This document shows, piece by piece, positions 1 through 8,510 of a stretch of DNA of 64,000 nt; the stretch's first letter is position 1; each line of letters begins with the position of its first letter. The notes beneath the pieces were generated by a model. The model saw only the letters and a program-made list of their open reading frames with translations. It had not been told where the DNA came from and searched no databases. The stretch is from Paraniabella ginsengisoli (lineage in GTDB: Bacteria; Bacteroidota; Bacteroidia; Chitinophagales; Chitinophagaceae), in contig NZ_JAKWBL010000003.1 of assembly GCF_022513635.1 (NCBI RefSeq), forward strand, positions 124,001 to 188,000. Direction: 5' to 3'. Both the position numbers and the translations under genes were made by a program.

Positions 1-296
1 ATTATTAGAAATATCTATTGCTGCTGTATAAAATCTTGAAGCACTCGTTTCCGAGAGCGTCACTCATCACTGATAATAAAATACAGGTTTTGCGCGGGGT
101 CATAATCGATGCCAGACAAGCCGCCAACCCAGGTATTTTTGAATTGCAGGTCAAAAGGTATCTCATATTCATCCAAAAATTTAAGAGCCGACAACGTCAA
201 ATCTTGCGCATCATTCGAGCCACTTTTTTTAACCGTAGCACAACCAGCCAATAATAAAACAAGATGTATCAAATACAAACTACTCCGCAGGTTCAT
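1..296 (-). CDS. Esterase-like phytase-family lipoprotein, 5' part, frameshifted and cut by window edge
   Basis: The N-terminus (reading from 296 down) has a lipoprotein signal with an LAGC lipobox at about residues 16-19. It is followed by the start of a fold seen in esterase-like phytase proteins (PF13449): GGLSGIDYD, then YFIISDE. The frame then hits TGA at about 60-62. The next frame continues with SETSASRFYTAAIDISNN, which is the expected RFYT-xx-ID continuation of the family, and it runs off base 1. One missing base near 63-67 would join the two halves. The protein is likely an outer-membrane or periplasmic lipoprotein of unknown substrate. The family assignment rests on a short stretch, so it is moderately sure. 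Most of the gene lies outside the window. Confidence 0.55.
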
Positions 297-320
297 ATTG
301 CTATCATGTATTAAAGTAAA

Positions 321-700
321 AAAGTTACAAGCCTGTAAGCCGGATTCTGTGCTTTATCAGGCAAAGCCTAAAAAAGTGGTCATCATTTATCTGCCCTCAA
401 CATTACTGTTGGAGTCAATCTGCCTACCCTCCCCGATAGCTTACGCATTTTGCCGGGCCGGCAAAAAATCGGGGTTTACATGGCATTTCAGCACACAAGG
501 TTTACCCAAAATATTTATTACTAAATATTTCCGTGAGCTTTTACCTCACATTTTCACCTTTTCCCGCATGGCGGGGTAGTTATTTTCTGTGGCACTTTCT
601 ATTTCGCCATTTGACGAACCCGGCTATTCACCGGTATGCTGCCCTATGCTGTCCGGACTTTCCTCCCGCCGCGGCGGGCGATAACCCAGCTTGTAACTTT
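321..700 (-). ncRNA. rnpB: RNase P RNA (type A)
   Basis: This is the catalytic RNA of ribonuclease P, which trims the 5' leader of pre-tRNAs. On the minus strand the transcript opens with AAAGTTACAAGC, which pairs with GCTTGTAACTTT at the 3' end to form P1. It contains the hallmark GAGGAAAGTCCGGAC near the 5' end (about 651-665), a GGTGAATAGCCGGG segment, GAGGGTAGGCAGATTGA in the middle, and the conserved 3' ACAGAATCCGGCTTA. These elements in this order are diagnostic for bacterial RNase P RNA. The length of about 380 nt is normal. Short open frames drawn across this stretch on either strand should be ignored. Confidence 0.97.
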
Positions 701-701
701 G

Positions 702-709
702 CAAAGATA
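702..709 (-). promoter_or_regulatory. Bacteroidota -7 box (TATCTTTG) for rnpB
   Basis: TATCTTTG on the minus strand is an exact match to the Bacteroidota sigma-ABfr -7 consensus TAnnTTTG. It ends one base before the P1 stem of the RNase P RNA, so the transcript should start within the first few bases of the mature RNA. No clear -33 TTG box was seen. Confidence 0.6.
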
Positions 710-754
710 AAACGATTTGAAGTTTGAAATTTGAGAATTATTATTGTCCCAACC

Positions 755-830
755 GTCGAACATATAGCGTCTTCGTTGCGTCACACTCTTGTACTGTTGT
801 ACATGGGGCATCCTATATAAACGACAATAA
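755..830. repeat. Dispersed intergenic repeat, copy A
   Basis: The segment contains GTTGCGTCACACTCTTGTAC and a GGGCATCCTATATAAACGA tail. Both parts recur in degenerate form at about 15576-15650, and the GTTGCGTC core recurs at 18391, 22241, 41904, 43021, 49265 and 57352. It lies between rnpB and kdsA. No coding potential was recognised. It is probably a REP or MITE-like element. Confidence 0.55.
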
Positions 831-896
831 AATATAAAACATGTTTTCAACCAAAAACACTCATTCTCAACTTATCAACTTTTCAACATATCAACT

Positions 897-904
897 TACC
901 TTAG
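897..904 (+). promoter_or_regulatory. Possible -7 box (TACCTTAG) just upstream of kdsA
   Basis: TACCTTAG matches TAnnTTTG except for one base and sits only four bases before the kdsA ATG. If used, it would give a leaderless or nearly leaderless mRNA. No -33 element was recognised, so this is tentative. Confidence 0.35.
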
Positions 905-908
905 CCAC

Positions 909-1729
909 ATGCAAGCATTTTTAAATAAACTGTTCGAAAATCAATCTTACGACAACAATAATTTTTTCCTCCTTGCGGGGCCCTGCGTTATTGAAAGTGA
1001 AGAAATAGTAATGGAAGTTGCCGACAAAGTTGCAACCATATGTAAAAACCTGGGCATACCTTATGTTTTCAAATCATCTTACAGAAAAGCAAATAGAACA
1101 AGTGCCAATTCCTTTACTGGTATTGGTGACGAAACCGCTTTACAACTTCTGAAAAAAACGGGTGAAGCTTACGGTGTGCCAACTGTTACAGATATACATG
1201 CTCATGAAGAAGCGGCTGTTGCTGCCAAATATGCTGATATATTACAGATACCAGCATTCCTTTGCCGCCAGACAGACTTATTGGAAGCAGCCGCTAAAAC
1301 GGGTAAAATTATCAATGTAAAAAAGGGCAATTCCTAAGTGGTCCATCAATGAAATTCGCTGTTGAAAAAATAAACAATGCCGGTAACGAAAAGGTATTGT
1401 TAACGGAGCGTGGCAATAGCTTCGGATACACTGATCTGGTTGTAGATTATCGTAACATTCCCTGGATGCAGGAGCATAATGTACCTGTTGTAATGGACTG
1501 CACACACAGTCTGCAACAACCTAATCAAAGTAGTGGTGTAACCGGAGGCAACCCCCAACTAATTGGCACAATTGCCAAAGCGGCAATCGCATCCGGAGCG
1601 GATGGGCTTTTTATTGAAACGCACCCCGATCCTTCTAAAGCTAAAAGTGATGGCGCTAATATGCTTCATCTTAGCAAACTGGAAGAGTTGTTAAGCCACC
1701 TTGTTCGTATCCGAAAAGCGCTACTTTGA
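909..1729 (+). CDS. kdsA: 3-deoxy-8-phosphooctulonate synthase (frameshifted by apparent indel)
   Basis: KdsA condenses phosphoenolpyruvate with arabinose-5-phosphate to make KDO-8-phosphate for the lipopolysaccharide inner core, in the cytoplasm. The family signatures are [10 protein letters not shown] near the N-terminus, [12 protein letters not shown] (PEP/A5P binding region), [37 protein letters not shown] and [13 protein letters not shown]. Assembled length is about 273 residues, normal for the family. The first frame ends KKGNS-stop at 1337. The second resumes with [13 protein letters not shown], so a four-G run read as three at 1325-1327 accounts for the break and restores [13 protein letters not shown]. 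The gene is expected to be essential in a Gram-negative cell, so the break is most likely a sequence error. Confidence 0.93.
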
Positions 1730-1790
1730 AATATTAAGGGCTATCTGTTTTTGGACTTTATCAAATAAGATTGAAGGAATCCCCATAACA

Positions 1791-1835
1791 AGGAGTTCCT
1801 TCGGCTTCGTTTCACTTCGTTCAGAATGACGGACG
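1791..1835. repeat. Dispersed element of the CGTCATTCTGA-CGAAG type, copy 1
   Basis: The reverse complement reads CGTCATTCTGAACGAAGTG followed by AAACGAAGCCGAAGGA. A related copy is at 41971-42010 (CGTCATTATGAGCGAAGCG, then AAGCCGAACAAT). Elements of this kind are common in intergenic DNA of Bacteroidota. This copy lies between the convergent kdsA and DUF1080 genes. Confidence 0.5.
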
Positions 1836-1902
1836 CTAACAGAACTGCCATTTCAAAATCTCAACGCCTTTATGTTGTCATTTATTGATCATTCGAAATA
1901 CA

Positions 1903-2633
1903 TTACAGTTCTCTTATCCAGATATTTCTAAAACTTACAGGATTGCCATGATCCTGCAAAACTATTGGCTCTTTAGCATTGTGCTGTTTGTTAGTGGCAA
2001 TACCTATATACTGAGTAGCGCCCCAAATAGTTGTGTTATTCTGTACTAATACGCCATTGTGTATTACGGTGATGCGTGCCTGAGATTTCAGGCTGCTATC
2101 CTTGTTAAAAACAGGAGCCGTAAAGATAACATCATAGGTCTGCCATTCGCCTGGTTTACGTGAAGCGTTGACAAGCGGAGGTAACTGTTTGTAAATACTT
2201 CCCGCCTGGCCATTGCTGTATGTGCGATTTTTATAACTATCAAGCACCTGCAGTTCGTAAGCACCCATTAAAAAAATACCGCTGTTTCCCCTACCCTGAC
2301 CGTCTCCTTTTACTTCAGCTGGTGAGCGCCATTCAATATGCAATTGGCAATCGCCAAATTCCTTTTTGTTTTGATAACACCTGCGCCTTTCACAACTGTC
2401 ATAGCGTCTCCATCCTGCTTCCATTTTGCAGGTTTCCCGTCGTCTGATTGCCACTCTGAAAAATCTTTACCATTAAAAAGTACGATCGCATCTTCAGGAG
2501 CATCGGCAGCGGTTTTACCAGGATTAACCACTCTTGGTTCGGGCTGCCAGATTTCAGTAAGTTCAGGATCTTTATTTTGCGCAAAGGCAGCAATGCTTAA
2601 CAAGAGCATTGAGGATGTAAAAATTTTCTTCAT
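1903..2633 (-). CDS. DUF1080 (3-keto-disaccharide hydrolase-like) secreted protein, frameshifted
   Basis: The gene starts with a Sec signal ([19 protein letters not shown]) and carries the DUF1080 concanavalin-like sandwich: [64 protein letters not shown] and a C-terminal FRNIWIREL. Family members are secreted hydrolases or binding proteins of sugar metabolism, and some are described as 3-keto-glycoside hydrolases. The reading frame changes in a run of five A (2363-2367 on the + strand as T). One extra A gives [14 protein letters not shown] and a complete protein of about 243 residues. It is convergent with kdsA and monocistronic as far as can be seen. The substrate cannot be told from the sequence. 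Confidence 0.85.
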
Positions 2634-2657
2634 TATATGACAATTTCAAATTTAAAG

Positions 2658-2926
2658 CTACAAAATAGAGAAATTTTCAAACTCCTGCAAAGCTAATTCC
2701 ACAATTTCCATTCCTGTCACGTCTGCTTTAGGCGATCCTTCGTTACACCAATTAAGAAAAGCAGCCAGTTCATTATCATTTCCAGTGGCGATGATCTCCA
2801 CTGTATGATTGTCTTCCAGATTTCTTACAGTACCAACAATGCCTGTTTCATTTGCCTTCTGCAAAGCTGATTGCCTGAACAAGACGCCCTGTACCTTACC
2901 TGTGATAATTATTTTTTTGTAATCAT
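2658..2926 (-). CDS. acyP: Acylphosphatase (start displaced by apparent indel)
   Basis: Acylphosphatase hydrolyses the carboxyl-phosphate bond of acyl phosphates in the cytosol. The signature KVQGVLFRQ with the catalytic Arg, the GTVRNLEDN loop with the catalytic Asn, and VEIIATG are all present, and total length is about 89 residues, typical for the family. The first ATG in the best frame falls too far in (FRQ). The ATG at 2926 is in another frame unless the seven-A run (2912-2918, T on the + strand) is really eight. With one extra A the protein starts MITKKIIITGKVQGV, a standard acylphosphatase N-terminus. It lies five bases after the stop of the methionine sulfoxide reductase gene, so the two are probably co-transcribed. 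Confidence 0.9.
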
Positions 2927-2931
2927 CGTTT

Positions 2932-3405
2932 TTAAAACTTAATTAGATCTACAATTTTATTCAGATATAACTGATCTATTTCGTCAAAAAAATTGTTGTG
3001 CTCACTGTCTACATCCAATACAGCAACTACTGAACCATTGTTTATAATGGGTACTACAATTTCTGATTTCGAAATGCTACTGCAGGCAATATGGCCAGGG
3101 AACTTTTCAACATCCGGAACGATCAGCGTTTTTTCCTGCAGCCAGGCAGTTCCACAAACACCTCTTCCTTTACTGATTCTGGTACAGGCAACAGGGCCTT
3201 GAAATGGGCCTACTACCAATTGCGTGTCCTTTACAAAGTAGAAGCCAACCCACCACCAATTAAACTGCTCCTTCAGGGCAGCGCCAACATTGGCCAGGTT
3301 AGCAACAATATCATCCTCACCTTCGAGCAAACCTTTTATTTGAGGAAGCAGTGCTTCATATTGCTCCGTTTTTGATCCTGTCGATACCGACAAATCTTCT
3401 GCCAT
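2932..3405 (-). CDS. msrC: GAF-domain free methionine-(R)-sulfoxide reductase
   Basis: This 157-residue single-GAF-domain enzyme reduces free methionine-R-sulfoxide in the cytoplasm using thioredoxin. The three conserved cysteines of the fRMsr family are visible in GPVACTRI, RGVCGTAW and HIACSSIS. WWWVGFYFV, GPFQG, SEIVVPI and VLDVDSE complete the family pattern. It is followed at five bases by acylphosphatase on the same strand. The length and all key residues look intact, so the gene is probably functional. Confidence 0.92.
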   Translation of the reverse strand: MAEDLSVSTGSKTEQYEALLPQIKGLLEGEDDIVANLANVGAALKEQFNWWWVGFYFVKDTQLVVGPFQGPVACTRISKGRGVCGTAWLQEKTLIVPDVEKFPGHIACSSISKSEIVVPIINNGSVVAVLDVDSEHNNFFDEIDQLYLNKIVDLIKF

Positions 3406-3428
3406 AAATAAATAATTTACAAATTAAT

Positions 3429-3953
3429 TTAGCTATTTTTCATCTGCTCGTTAAATAACTTAGATTCGTTTTTCCCTATTGATAAAGATCGCCAATTATT
3501 TCCGGCAATAATTTTACCAGCAAATATAATTTGCCCAACATGCGATGCGTGATGTGTAAGTTGCCTGAGAATGCCATCAATTACTGAAAGAGGTTTCGTT
3601 CTGATATGAATAGTGCTGTTAAGATCTTCAACCTTTAACTGCTGTAATGCATCAAAAAGCACGTTCCATCCTTCCTCCCAAAGTGTTAATAGCTGTTGCT
3701 TTGTTAACTGTTGTTCTTCGAATTCATTATCTCTTTTACGCCATTCTTTTTCTCCGTCTTCGGTTAAAAAATTAGTCCAGCGGCTAAGCATATTGCCATG
3801 CATGTGCGTTATAATGATGGCAAGGCTGTTACTTACTTCATTTGGGCGATAGTGAAAATCCGCCTCATCCAATTGTGCAAAGGTTTTATCGGCAAGACCT
3901 TTGTAATCTCTAAACTGCTGTATCGCACTTTTTAAAAACATACTATTCATCAT
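3429..3953 (-). CDS. DinB-like DUF1572 family protein
   Basis: The 174-residue protein is mainly alpha helical with the DinB/YfiT four-helix pattern. It has histidines placed as in metal-binding members, HMHGNML near residue 50 and LTHHASHVGQI near residue 135. The spacing and the WTNFLTEDGEKEWR segment match the DUF1572 subgroup found in Bacteroidota. Its biochemical role is unknown; relatives are suspected metal-dependent thiol-S-transferases. Three Met codons occur at the N-terminus (3953, 3950, 3941) and the exact start is uncertain. It sits 23 bases upstream of msrC on the same strand, so it could be part of the same transcript. Confidence 0.8.
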   Translation of the reverse strand: MMNSMFLKSAIQQFRDYKGLADKTFAQLDEADFHYRPNEVSNSLAIIITHMHGNMLSRWTNFLTEDGEKEWRKRDNEFEEQQLTKQQLLTLWEEGWNVLFDALQQLKVEDLNSTIHIRTKPLSVIDGILRQLTHHASHVGQIIFAGKIIAGNNWRSLSIGKNESKLFNEQMKNS

Positions 3954-4078
3954 TAGTAGTGATTGGAACTTATTTAAAGAGATGTAAAATATCCAATTTA
4001 TTAATAACGGCCTTCTATATTCAAAAAATGATTAACTTCAGATGCTACTTGTACATCTAACGACTTAAAATAACCAAA

Positions 4079-4906
4079 ATGAAAAAACACTTACAAAACT
4101 TATCCTTTGTTGGGCTTCTTTTGATTTTCTTCTCGTGCGGCGACAGCGAATTTTATTCAACTACCACAACCGTAAAAACATGGAATCTTAGTTTAAGTGG
4201 GAAAAATGAAATTCCGGCGTCTGCATCTAATGCTGCAACAGGAACCGCAATGTTGAGCTTATTAAGTGACAATAGCCTTAAATACGAGTTTAATGTAACA
4301 GGCCTTGCATCGGGTGATGCGCTTAGCAACTCTCACCTTCATGTTGGAAATGCAGGATCAAATGGGCCAGTAGTTTTACCCATCACAATGACTTTTACAG
4401 AGGGCGGCACTAAAGGAACAATTACCAACTTGCGAAAATCTTTAGTTGACAGCCTAAAATCTGACGAGAATGAAATTTATTTCAATGTACATTCAACAAT
4501 GATACCGGCTGGCATTGTTAGAGCTCAGCTAAATACAACGGTTGAATTTGCAATGGATGTTCCTTTATCAAGTACAAACGAAGTTAACCCCACGACACCC
4601 ATAGTACCTACAGCCAGCGGTACTGCTATTTTAAGAATGACTGGTAATAAAATGCTTTATTCGAATGTTTCCGTTACAGGCTTGGCAGCAACTGACAAGT
4701 TGAGTATGGCACACATTCATGCTGGCGCCTCAGGGGCAAATGGCGCGGTTTTGATTGCCCTTGCAGCGACTGAAACAGACTTTGGTATAACAAAAACAAT
4801 TACATTAGCAGATGATCAGTATAATAAATTAAAAACTGATGCGCTGTATGTGAACGCACACTCAACAACTTACCCGGCGGGAGTGGCGAGAGGGCAAATC
4901 AGATAA
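4079..4906 (+). CDS. Lipoprotein with two CHRD domains
   Basis: The N-terminus is a lipoprotein signal (MKKHLQNLSFVGLLLIFFSC) with the acylated Cys in FFSCGD. Two tandem CHRD domains follow, at about residues 35-150 and 155-275. Each has the family sequence around conserved His residues: SHLHVGNAGSNGPVVL with VHSTMIPAGIVRAQL in the first, and AHIHAGASGANGAVLI with AHSTTYPAGVARGQI in the second. CHRD domains were named from chordin, and the bacterial versions have no settled function. The protein is probably exported to the periplasm or outer membrane. It stands alone on the + strand and ends in a shared terminator with lolA. Confidence 0.88.
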   Translation: MKKHLQNLSFVGLLLIFFSCGDSEFYSTTTTVKTWNLSLSGKNEIPASASNAATGTAMLSLLSDNSLKYEFNVTGLASGDALSNSHLHVGNAGSNGPVVLPITMTFTEGGTKGTITNLRKSLVDSLKSDENEIYFNVHSTMIPAGIVRAQLNTTVEFAMDVPLSSTNEVNPTTPIVPTASGTAILRMTGNKMLYSNVSVTGLAATDKLSMAHIHAGASGANGAVLIALAATETDFGITKTITLADDQYNKLKTDALYVNAHSTTYPAGVARGQIR

Positions 4907-4972
4907 TCAGTATATTTTATATGCATTATAACTAACGATACAAAATCGCAATTACAAGAACTTATATAAAGA

Positions 4973-5002
4973 ATGCCCTATGCTTATTTCAGCATAGGGC
5001 AT
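4973..5002. terminator. Bidirectional hairpin terminator between CHRD gene and lolA
   Basis: ATGCCCTATGCT and AGCATAGGGCAT form a perfect 12-bp stem with a six-base loop (TATTTC). It lies 66 bases after the CHRD stop and 27 bases after the lolA stop, which points toward it from the other side, so it can serve both convergent genes. Confidence 0.8.
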
Positions 5003-5029
5003 TATCTTATTTATAAATAAAATTTTACC

Positions 5030-5677
5030 TTATCTTAAATCAACTACTTCAACGCCGGGATATTTAGCCTTGTCAAAAGTAAAATTCGCGTCAGAAATAG
5101 CAACATTAGGTTTAAAATTGCTAACGTTATATACATACCTGTTACCAGATTTTTCTACCACAGTTGTACTGATAATGTTCTTGGTAGCCTTATCTACCGC
5201 TACATACACCCGGGCAAAAGGTTTATTCTTATCAATGGGCTGCATAATAATTTTATTCACTTCTTTACCGCCTACTTTGCCGTCCTTATCCATTACATAC
5301 ATGAAATCCTTATTATAAAAATCCGTAAATAATTTCTGAGGCGTAATAGTGCCTTCCGATGCGCTTGCGCTACTAACTGTTACTTCTTTAGAAGCTGGAT
5401 CATAATTCCAAATAGTAACACCATCACTTATAATTTTATTGCTTCCCAAATTGATAGCATATTTATTACCCTTCATTTGTACTGTGCCGCTTTTTGATGA
5501 CAATGCCTTGCCTGCAGAATTAGCTATTTGATAAGCAAAATTGGCACTAACCGTTTTGTAAGTTTTAAACTTAGCACTTACCTGATCGAGTATAGCTTTC
5601 GCTTTTGGATCTTTTTGTTGTGCAAACGAAATAACGGACATTAGCAATATAGCCCCGGTAACATACAACTTCTTCAT
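5030..5677 (-). CDS. lolA: LolA-like outer-membrane lipoprotein carrier protein
   Basis: This is a periplasmic chaperone that carries lipoproteins from the LolCDE complex to the outer membrane. It has a signal peptide (MKKLYVTGAILLMSVISFAQQ) and a LolA beta-barrel pattern: AILDQVSAKFKTYKTVSANF, SGTVQMKGNKYAI, SDGVTIWNYDPASKEV, LFTDFYNKDF and NFTFDKAKYPGVEVVDLR at the C-terminus. Length is about 215 residues. An upstream TTG in frame at 5683 is less likely than the ATG at 5677. It follows ftsK on the same strand about 170 bases downstream, a pairing seen repeatedly in Bacteroidota. Confidence 0.9.
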   Translation of the reverse strand: MKKLYVTGAILLMSVISFAQQKDPKAKAILDQVSAKFKTYKTVSANFAYQIANSAGKALSSKSGTVQMKGNKYAINLGSNKIISDGVTIWNYDPASKEVTVSSASASEGTITPQKLFTDFYNKDFMYVMDKDGKVGGKEVNKIIMQPIDKNKPFARVYVAVDKATKNIISTTVVEKSGNRYVYNVSNFKPNVAISDANFTFDKAKYPGVEVVDLR

Positions 5678-5854
5678 ATTCAATTTAATTTAGTCTTTTT
5701 TAGAAATATTTTTAGATAGACGCCAATTTTCGTGCCGTGGTGGTATAGCTGGGAAAATAAGTTGACAGTTGTTAGTTGACTGTATGTACAAATATCACCC
5801 GAATACTTAATTCTAATATCTAAATCCTAACATCTGGCATCTATCATCTTTCCG

Positions 5855-8401
5855 CTACCCCAACATTTCCAAATGCTGCTGTAAATCGGCGTCTGTTTTA
5901 ATGAGTACCTCGCGCGCTTTACTGCCCTGATTAGGGCCTACAATCCCAGCGCTTTCTAGTTGATCCATTAAGCGTCCGGCACGGTTATAACCCAATTTCA
6001 TGCGTCGTTGTAAAAGAGAAGTAGAGCCTATTTGGTTAGCCACAATAAGTTTAGCTGCATCTTCAAATAAAGAATCTCTGTCACCCAAATCGAAATCTCC
6101 GCTTTCTAACTCTTTTTCATCCACATATTCAGGCAACAGAAAAGGTTGCGGATAGCCATCCTGATAACCGATAAACTCCACCACTTTATCTACTTCAGGC
6201 GTATCAACAAAAGCACATTGCAAGCGTGCAATTTCGCCGTTAAGACTGATCAACATATCGCCTTTACCAATCAATTGTTCTGCACCGCCCGCATCTAAAA
6301 TGGTACGGCTATCAATTTTACTACTTACTTTAAAAGCAACCCGCGCGGGGAAGTTAGCCTTAATAGTTCCTGTAATAATGTTAACTGATGGCCTTTGCGT
6401 TGCAATAATAAGATGTATACCCACAGCCCGCGCTAACTGCGCAAGCCTTGCAATAGGCATTTCTACCTCTTTGCCCGCAGTCATGATCAAATCAGCAAAC
6501 TCATCCACTACCAATACAATGAAAGGCAAGAACTGGTGCCCTTTTTCAGGATTAAGTTTCCTTGATGTGAACTTAGCATTGTATTCTTTAATGTTTCTTG
6601 AACCTGCTTCTTTTAACAAATCGTAACGGTTATCCATTTCTATGCAAAGTGCATTGAGCGTGTTGATCACCTTTTTTGTGTCGGTAATAATTGCTTCTTC
6701 CTCGTTGGGCAATTTTGCCAAAAAATGGCTTTCAATAAGGCTGTAAATGCTCAGCTCCACTTTCTTTGGATCAATCAAAACGAATTTCAATTGAGACGGA
6801 TGTTTTTTGTATAACAATGAAACAAGAATGGCATTAATACCAACTGATTTTCCCTGACCTGTAGCACCTGCCATCAATAAATGCGGCATAGTTGCCAGAT
6901 CAACGATAAATAGTTCATTATCGATCTTTTTACCAAGAGCAATAGGCAACGAATGCGTACTATTTTGATATTTATCTGACGATAACAGCGTTTTCATACT
7001 CACAATACTCTTCTTTGCATTCGGCACTTCAATACCAATTGTACCACGGCCCGGTATTGGCGCAATGATACGTATACCTAATGCCGAAAGACTTAAGGCA
7101 ATATCATCTTCCAGGTTTTTTATTTTTGAAATACGAACACCTGCAGCCGGTACGATTTCGTACAAAGTAACTGTTGGGCCGATAGTGGCGCTGATGCGCT
7201 GGATTTCAATATCGTAATTGCGCAGCGTTGTAATAATCTGATTCTTGTTGTTCTCTAATTCATTCTGGTCATGTTCTACTTTTTCCGATCCATAAGAGGC
7301 CAGCAGATCCAATGTTGGGTATTGATAATCTCTCAAATCCAAAGTCGGTTCATACGCTTTGGTTTTTTCAGCAGGTGCAGATACTTTTTCTTCTTCTTCA
7401 GTTTTGGGAAGTGGTACATCATTTATTTCCAGCTTTAACACATCTTCTGAGGCGGATTTGTTTATTGCTTTAGCTGATGTTTTTGGAGCCGGATCTTCAA
7501 AATCTATTCTTGCTTCAGGTTTTAAAACTGTAATACGATCAAATCCCTTTTCCTCTTCTTTCGAATGAATACCTGTTTCCTTCTCAATGATCCCAAGTTT
7601 ATGCTTGGGTTTCTCCACCTCCTCATCTATAATTAACTTCGCAGCGTCTAAAGGGGCCATTTTTTTATCAGCAGGCTCCTCTTCTTTTACGAAGTCATGC
7701 TGTGGCAATGGCAGATCAGCCTTTTCTTCATTTTGATCTTCCCTAACCGGTGAAGTTGATTTTGATAATTTTTTCGGGAAACTAAATGCAGGATTAAATT
7801 GCCATACAAGATAGGCCACTACAATAAGAAGTAGTATTGCGGAGGTACCAATAAAACCGAGTGAAGCCGTCAGCCAGTCACTTATAACTTTACCCACGCC
7901 GCCACCCCAGCTAAATTCACTCTGCCTTAAAGCAAAAGCCAGAATAGTAGACACGGCAAGCATGCCTAGCGTAACATATTTCAAATTGCGCCATATTGAA
8001 AATACACGTCTTCTCCACATTAAGTTTACTCCAACCACAAAAAAGAAAGTGCAGATCAACAGAGAAGCTATTCCAAATAATTTATATATAAAAAGATGAG
8101 AAACCAGCGCGCCCGTTTTTCCTAAAAGATTTTCGGCTGTAGTATCAAAATCCGTTAAAATCTCAGATCCTCTTGATGCTTGTACAAAATCCTGCCGCCA
8201 GGTAAAGAAATAAGATACGAATGCGATTATTAAAAATATGGAAATAAGCAGAAAAGAAAGGCCCAGTATCTTCCAGGTACGTTCATCTTTTGCCAACTGT
8301 TTCAACTGAATTTTCTCTTGCTTTTCAGCTTTGAATGGAACGGTCGAATCTTTTGCCTTAGCTATTGGTTTTTTGTTCTTCGATTTACTCTTATTCGTCA
8401 T
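5855..8401 (-). CDS. ftsK: DNA translocase FtsK
   Basis: FtsK is the septum-anchored, ATP-driven DNA pump that clears chromosome DNA from the closing division site and activates XerCD recombination at dif. The N-terminal quarter has four hydrophobic segments (membrane anchor) and is followed by an acidic, Pro/Glu-rich linker. The C-terminal motor carries Walker A GATGQGKS, Walker B region FIVLVVDEFADLIM, RLAQLARAVGIHLIIATQRPS and GGAEQLIGKGDML. The end has a gamma winged-helix domain (YNRAGRLMDQLESAGIVGP) that reads KOPS sites. The ATG at 8401 (MTNKSKSKNKK) is preferred over an upstream Met at 8443 because a -7 box lies just before it. Confidence 0.96.
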   Translation of the reverse strand: MTNKSKSKNKKPIAKAKDSTVPFKAEKQEKIQLKQLAKDERTWKILGLSFLLISIFLIIAFVSYFFTWRQDFVQASRGSEILTDFDTTAENLLGKTGALVSHLFIYKLFGIASLLICTFFFVVGVNLMWRRRVFSIWRNLKYVTLGMLAVSTILAFALRQSEFSWGGGVGKVISDWLTASLGFIGTSAILLLIVVAYLVWQFNPAFSFPKKLSKSTSPVREDQNEEKADLPLPQHDFVKEEEPADKKMAPLDAAKLIIDEEVEKPKHKLGIIEKETGIHSKEEEKGFDRITVLKPEARIDFEDPAPKTSAKAINKSASEDVLKLEINDVPLPKTEEEEKVSAPAEKTKAYEPTLDLRDYQYPTLDLLASYGSEKVEHDQNELENNKNQIITTLRNYDIEIQRISATIGPTVTLYEIVPAAGVRISKIKNLEDDIALSLSALGIRIIAPIPGRGTIGIEVPNAKKSIVSMKTLLSSDKYQNSTHSLPIALGKKIDNELFIVDLATMPHLLMAGATGQGKSVGINAILVSLLYKKHPSQLKFVLIDPKKVELSIYSLIESHFLAKLPNEEEAIITDTKKVINTLNALCIEMDNRYDLLKEAGSRNIKEYNAKFTSRKLNPEKGHQFLPFIVLVVDEFADLIMTAGKEVEMPIARLAQLARAVGIHLIIATQRPSVNIITGTIKANFPARVAFKVSSKIDSRTILDAGGAEQLIGKGDMLISLNGEIARLQCAFVDTPEVDKVVEFIGYQDGYPQPFLLPEYVDEKELESGDFDLGDRDSLFEDAAKLIVANQIGSTSLLQRRMKLGYNRAGRLMDQLESAGIVGPNQGSKAREVLIKTDADLQQHLEMLG

Positions 8402-8406
8402 ACGGG

Positions 8407-8414
8407 CAAAGATA
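8407..8414 (-). promoter_or_regulatory. Bacteroidota -7 box (TATCTTTG) for ftsK
   Basis: TATCTTTG on the minus strand is an exact TAnnTTTG match and lies five bases upstream of the ftsK ATG at 8401. Transcription would begin at or next to the start codon, so the mRNA would be leaderless or nearly so. Confidence 0.5.
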
Positions 8415-8484
8415 ATACGATTTGCATCTGAAACCAGCGTCATGCGCTCAAGAATGTCGGGCCACTTTCAGTTACAATTTTATG

Positions 8485-8492
8485 TAAATTTG
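8485..8492 (+). promoter_or_regulatory. Possible -7 box (TAAATTTG) for the Uma2 gene
   Basis: TAAATTTG matches TAnnTTTG exactly and lies 18 bases before the ATG at 8511, which leaves a short leader. No convincing -33 box was found. Confidence 0.45.
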
Positions 8493-8510
8493 TGTGGCTA
8501 AAGTTATACT

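Noticed and set aside
109-850. Several open frames on both strands
   Set aside because: They overlap the RNase P RNA and repeat copy A, have no conserved protein features and start or stop inside the RNA.
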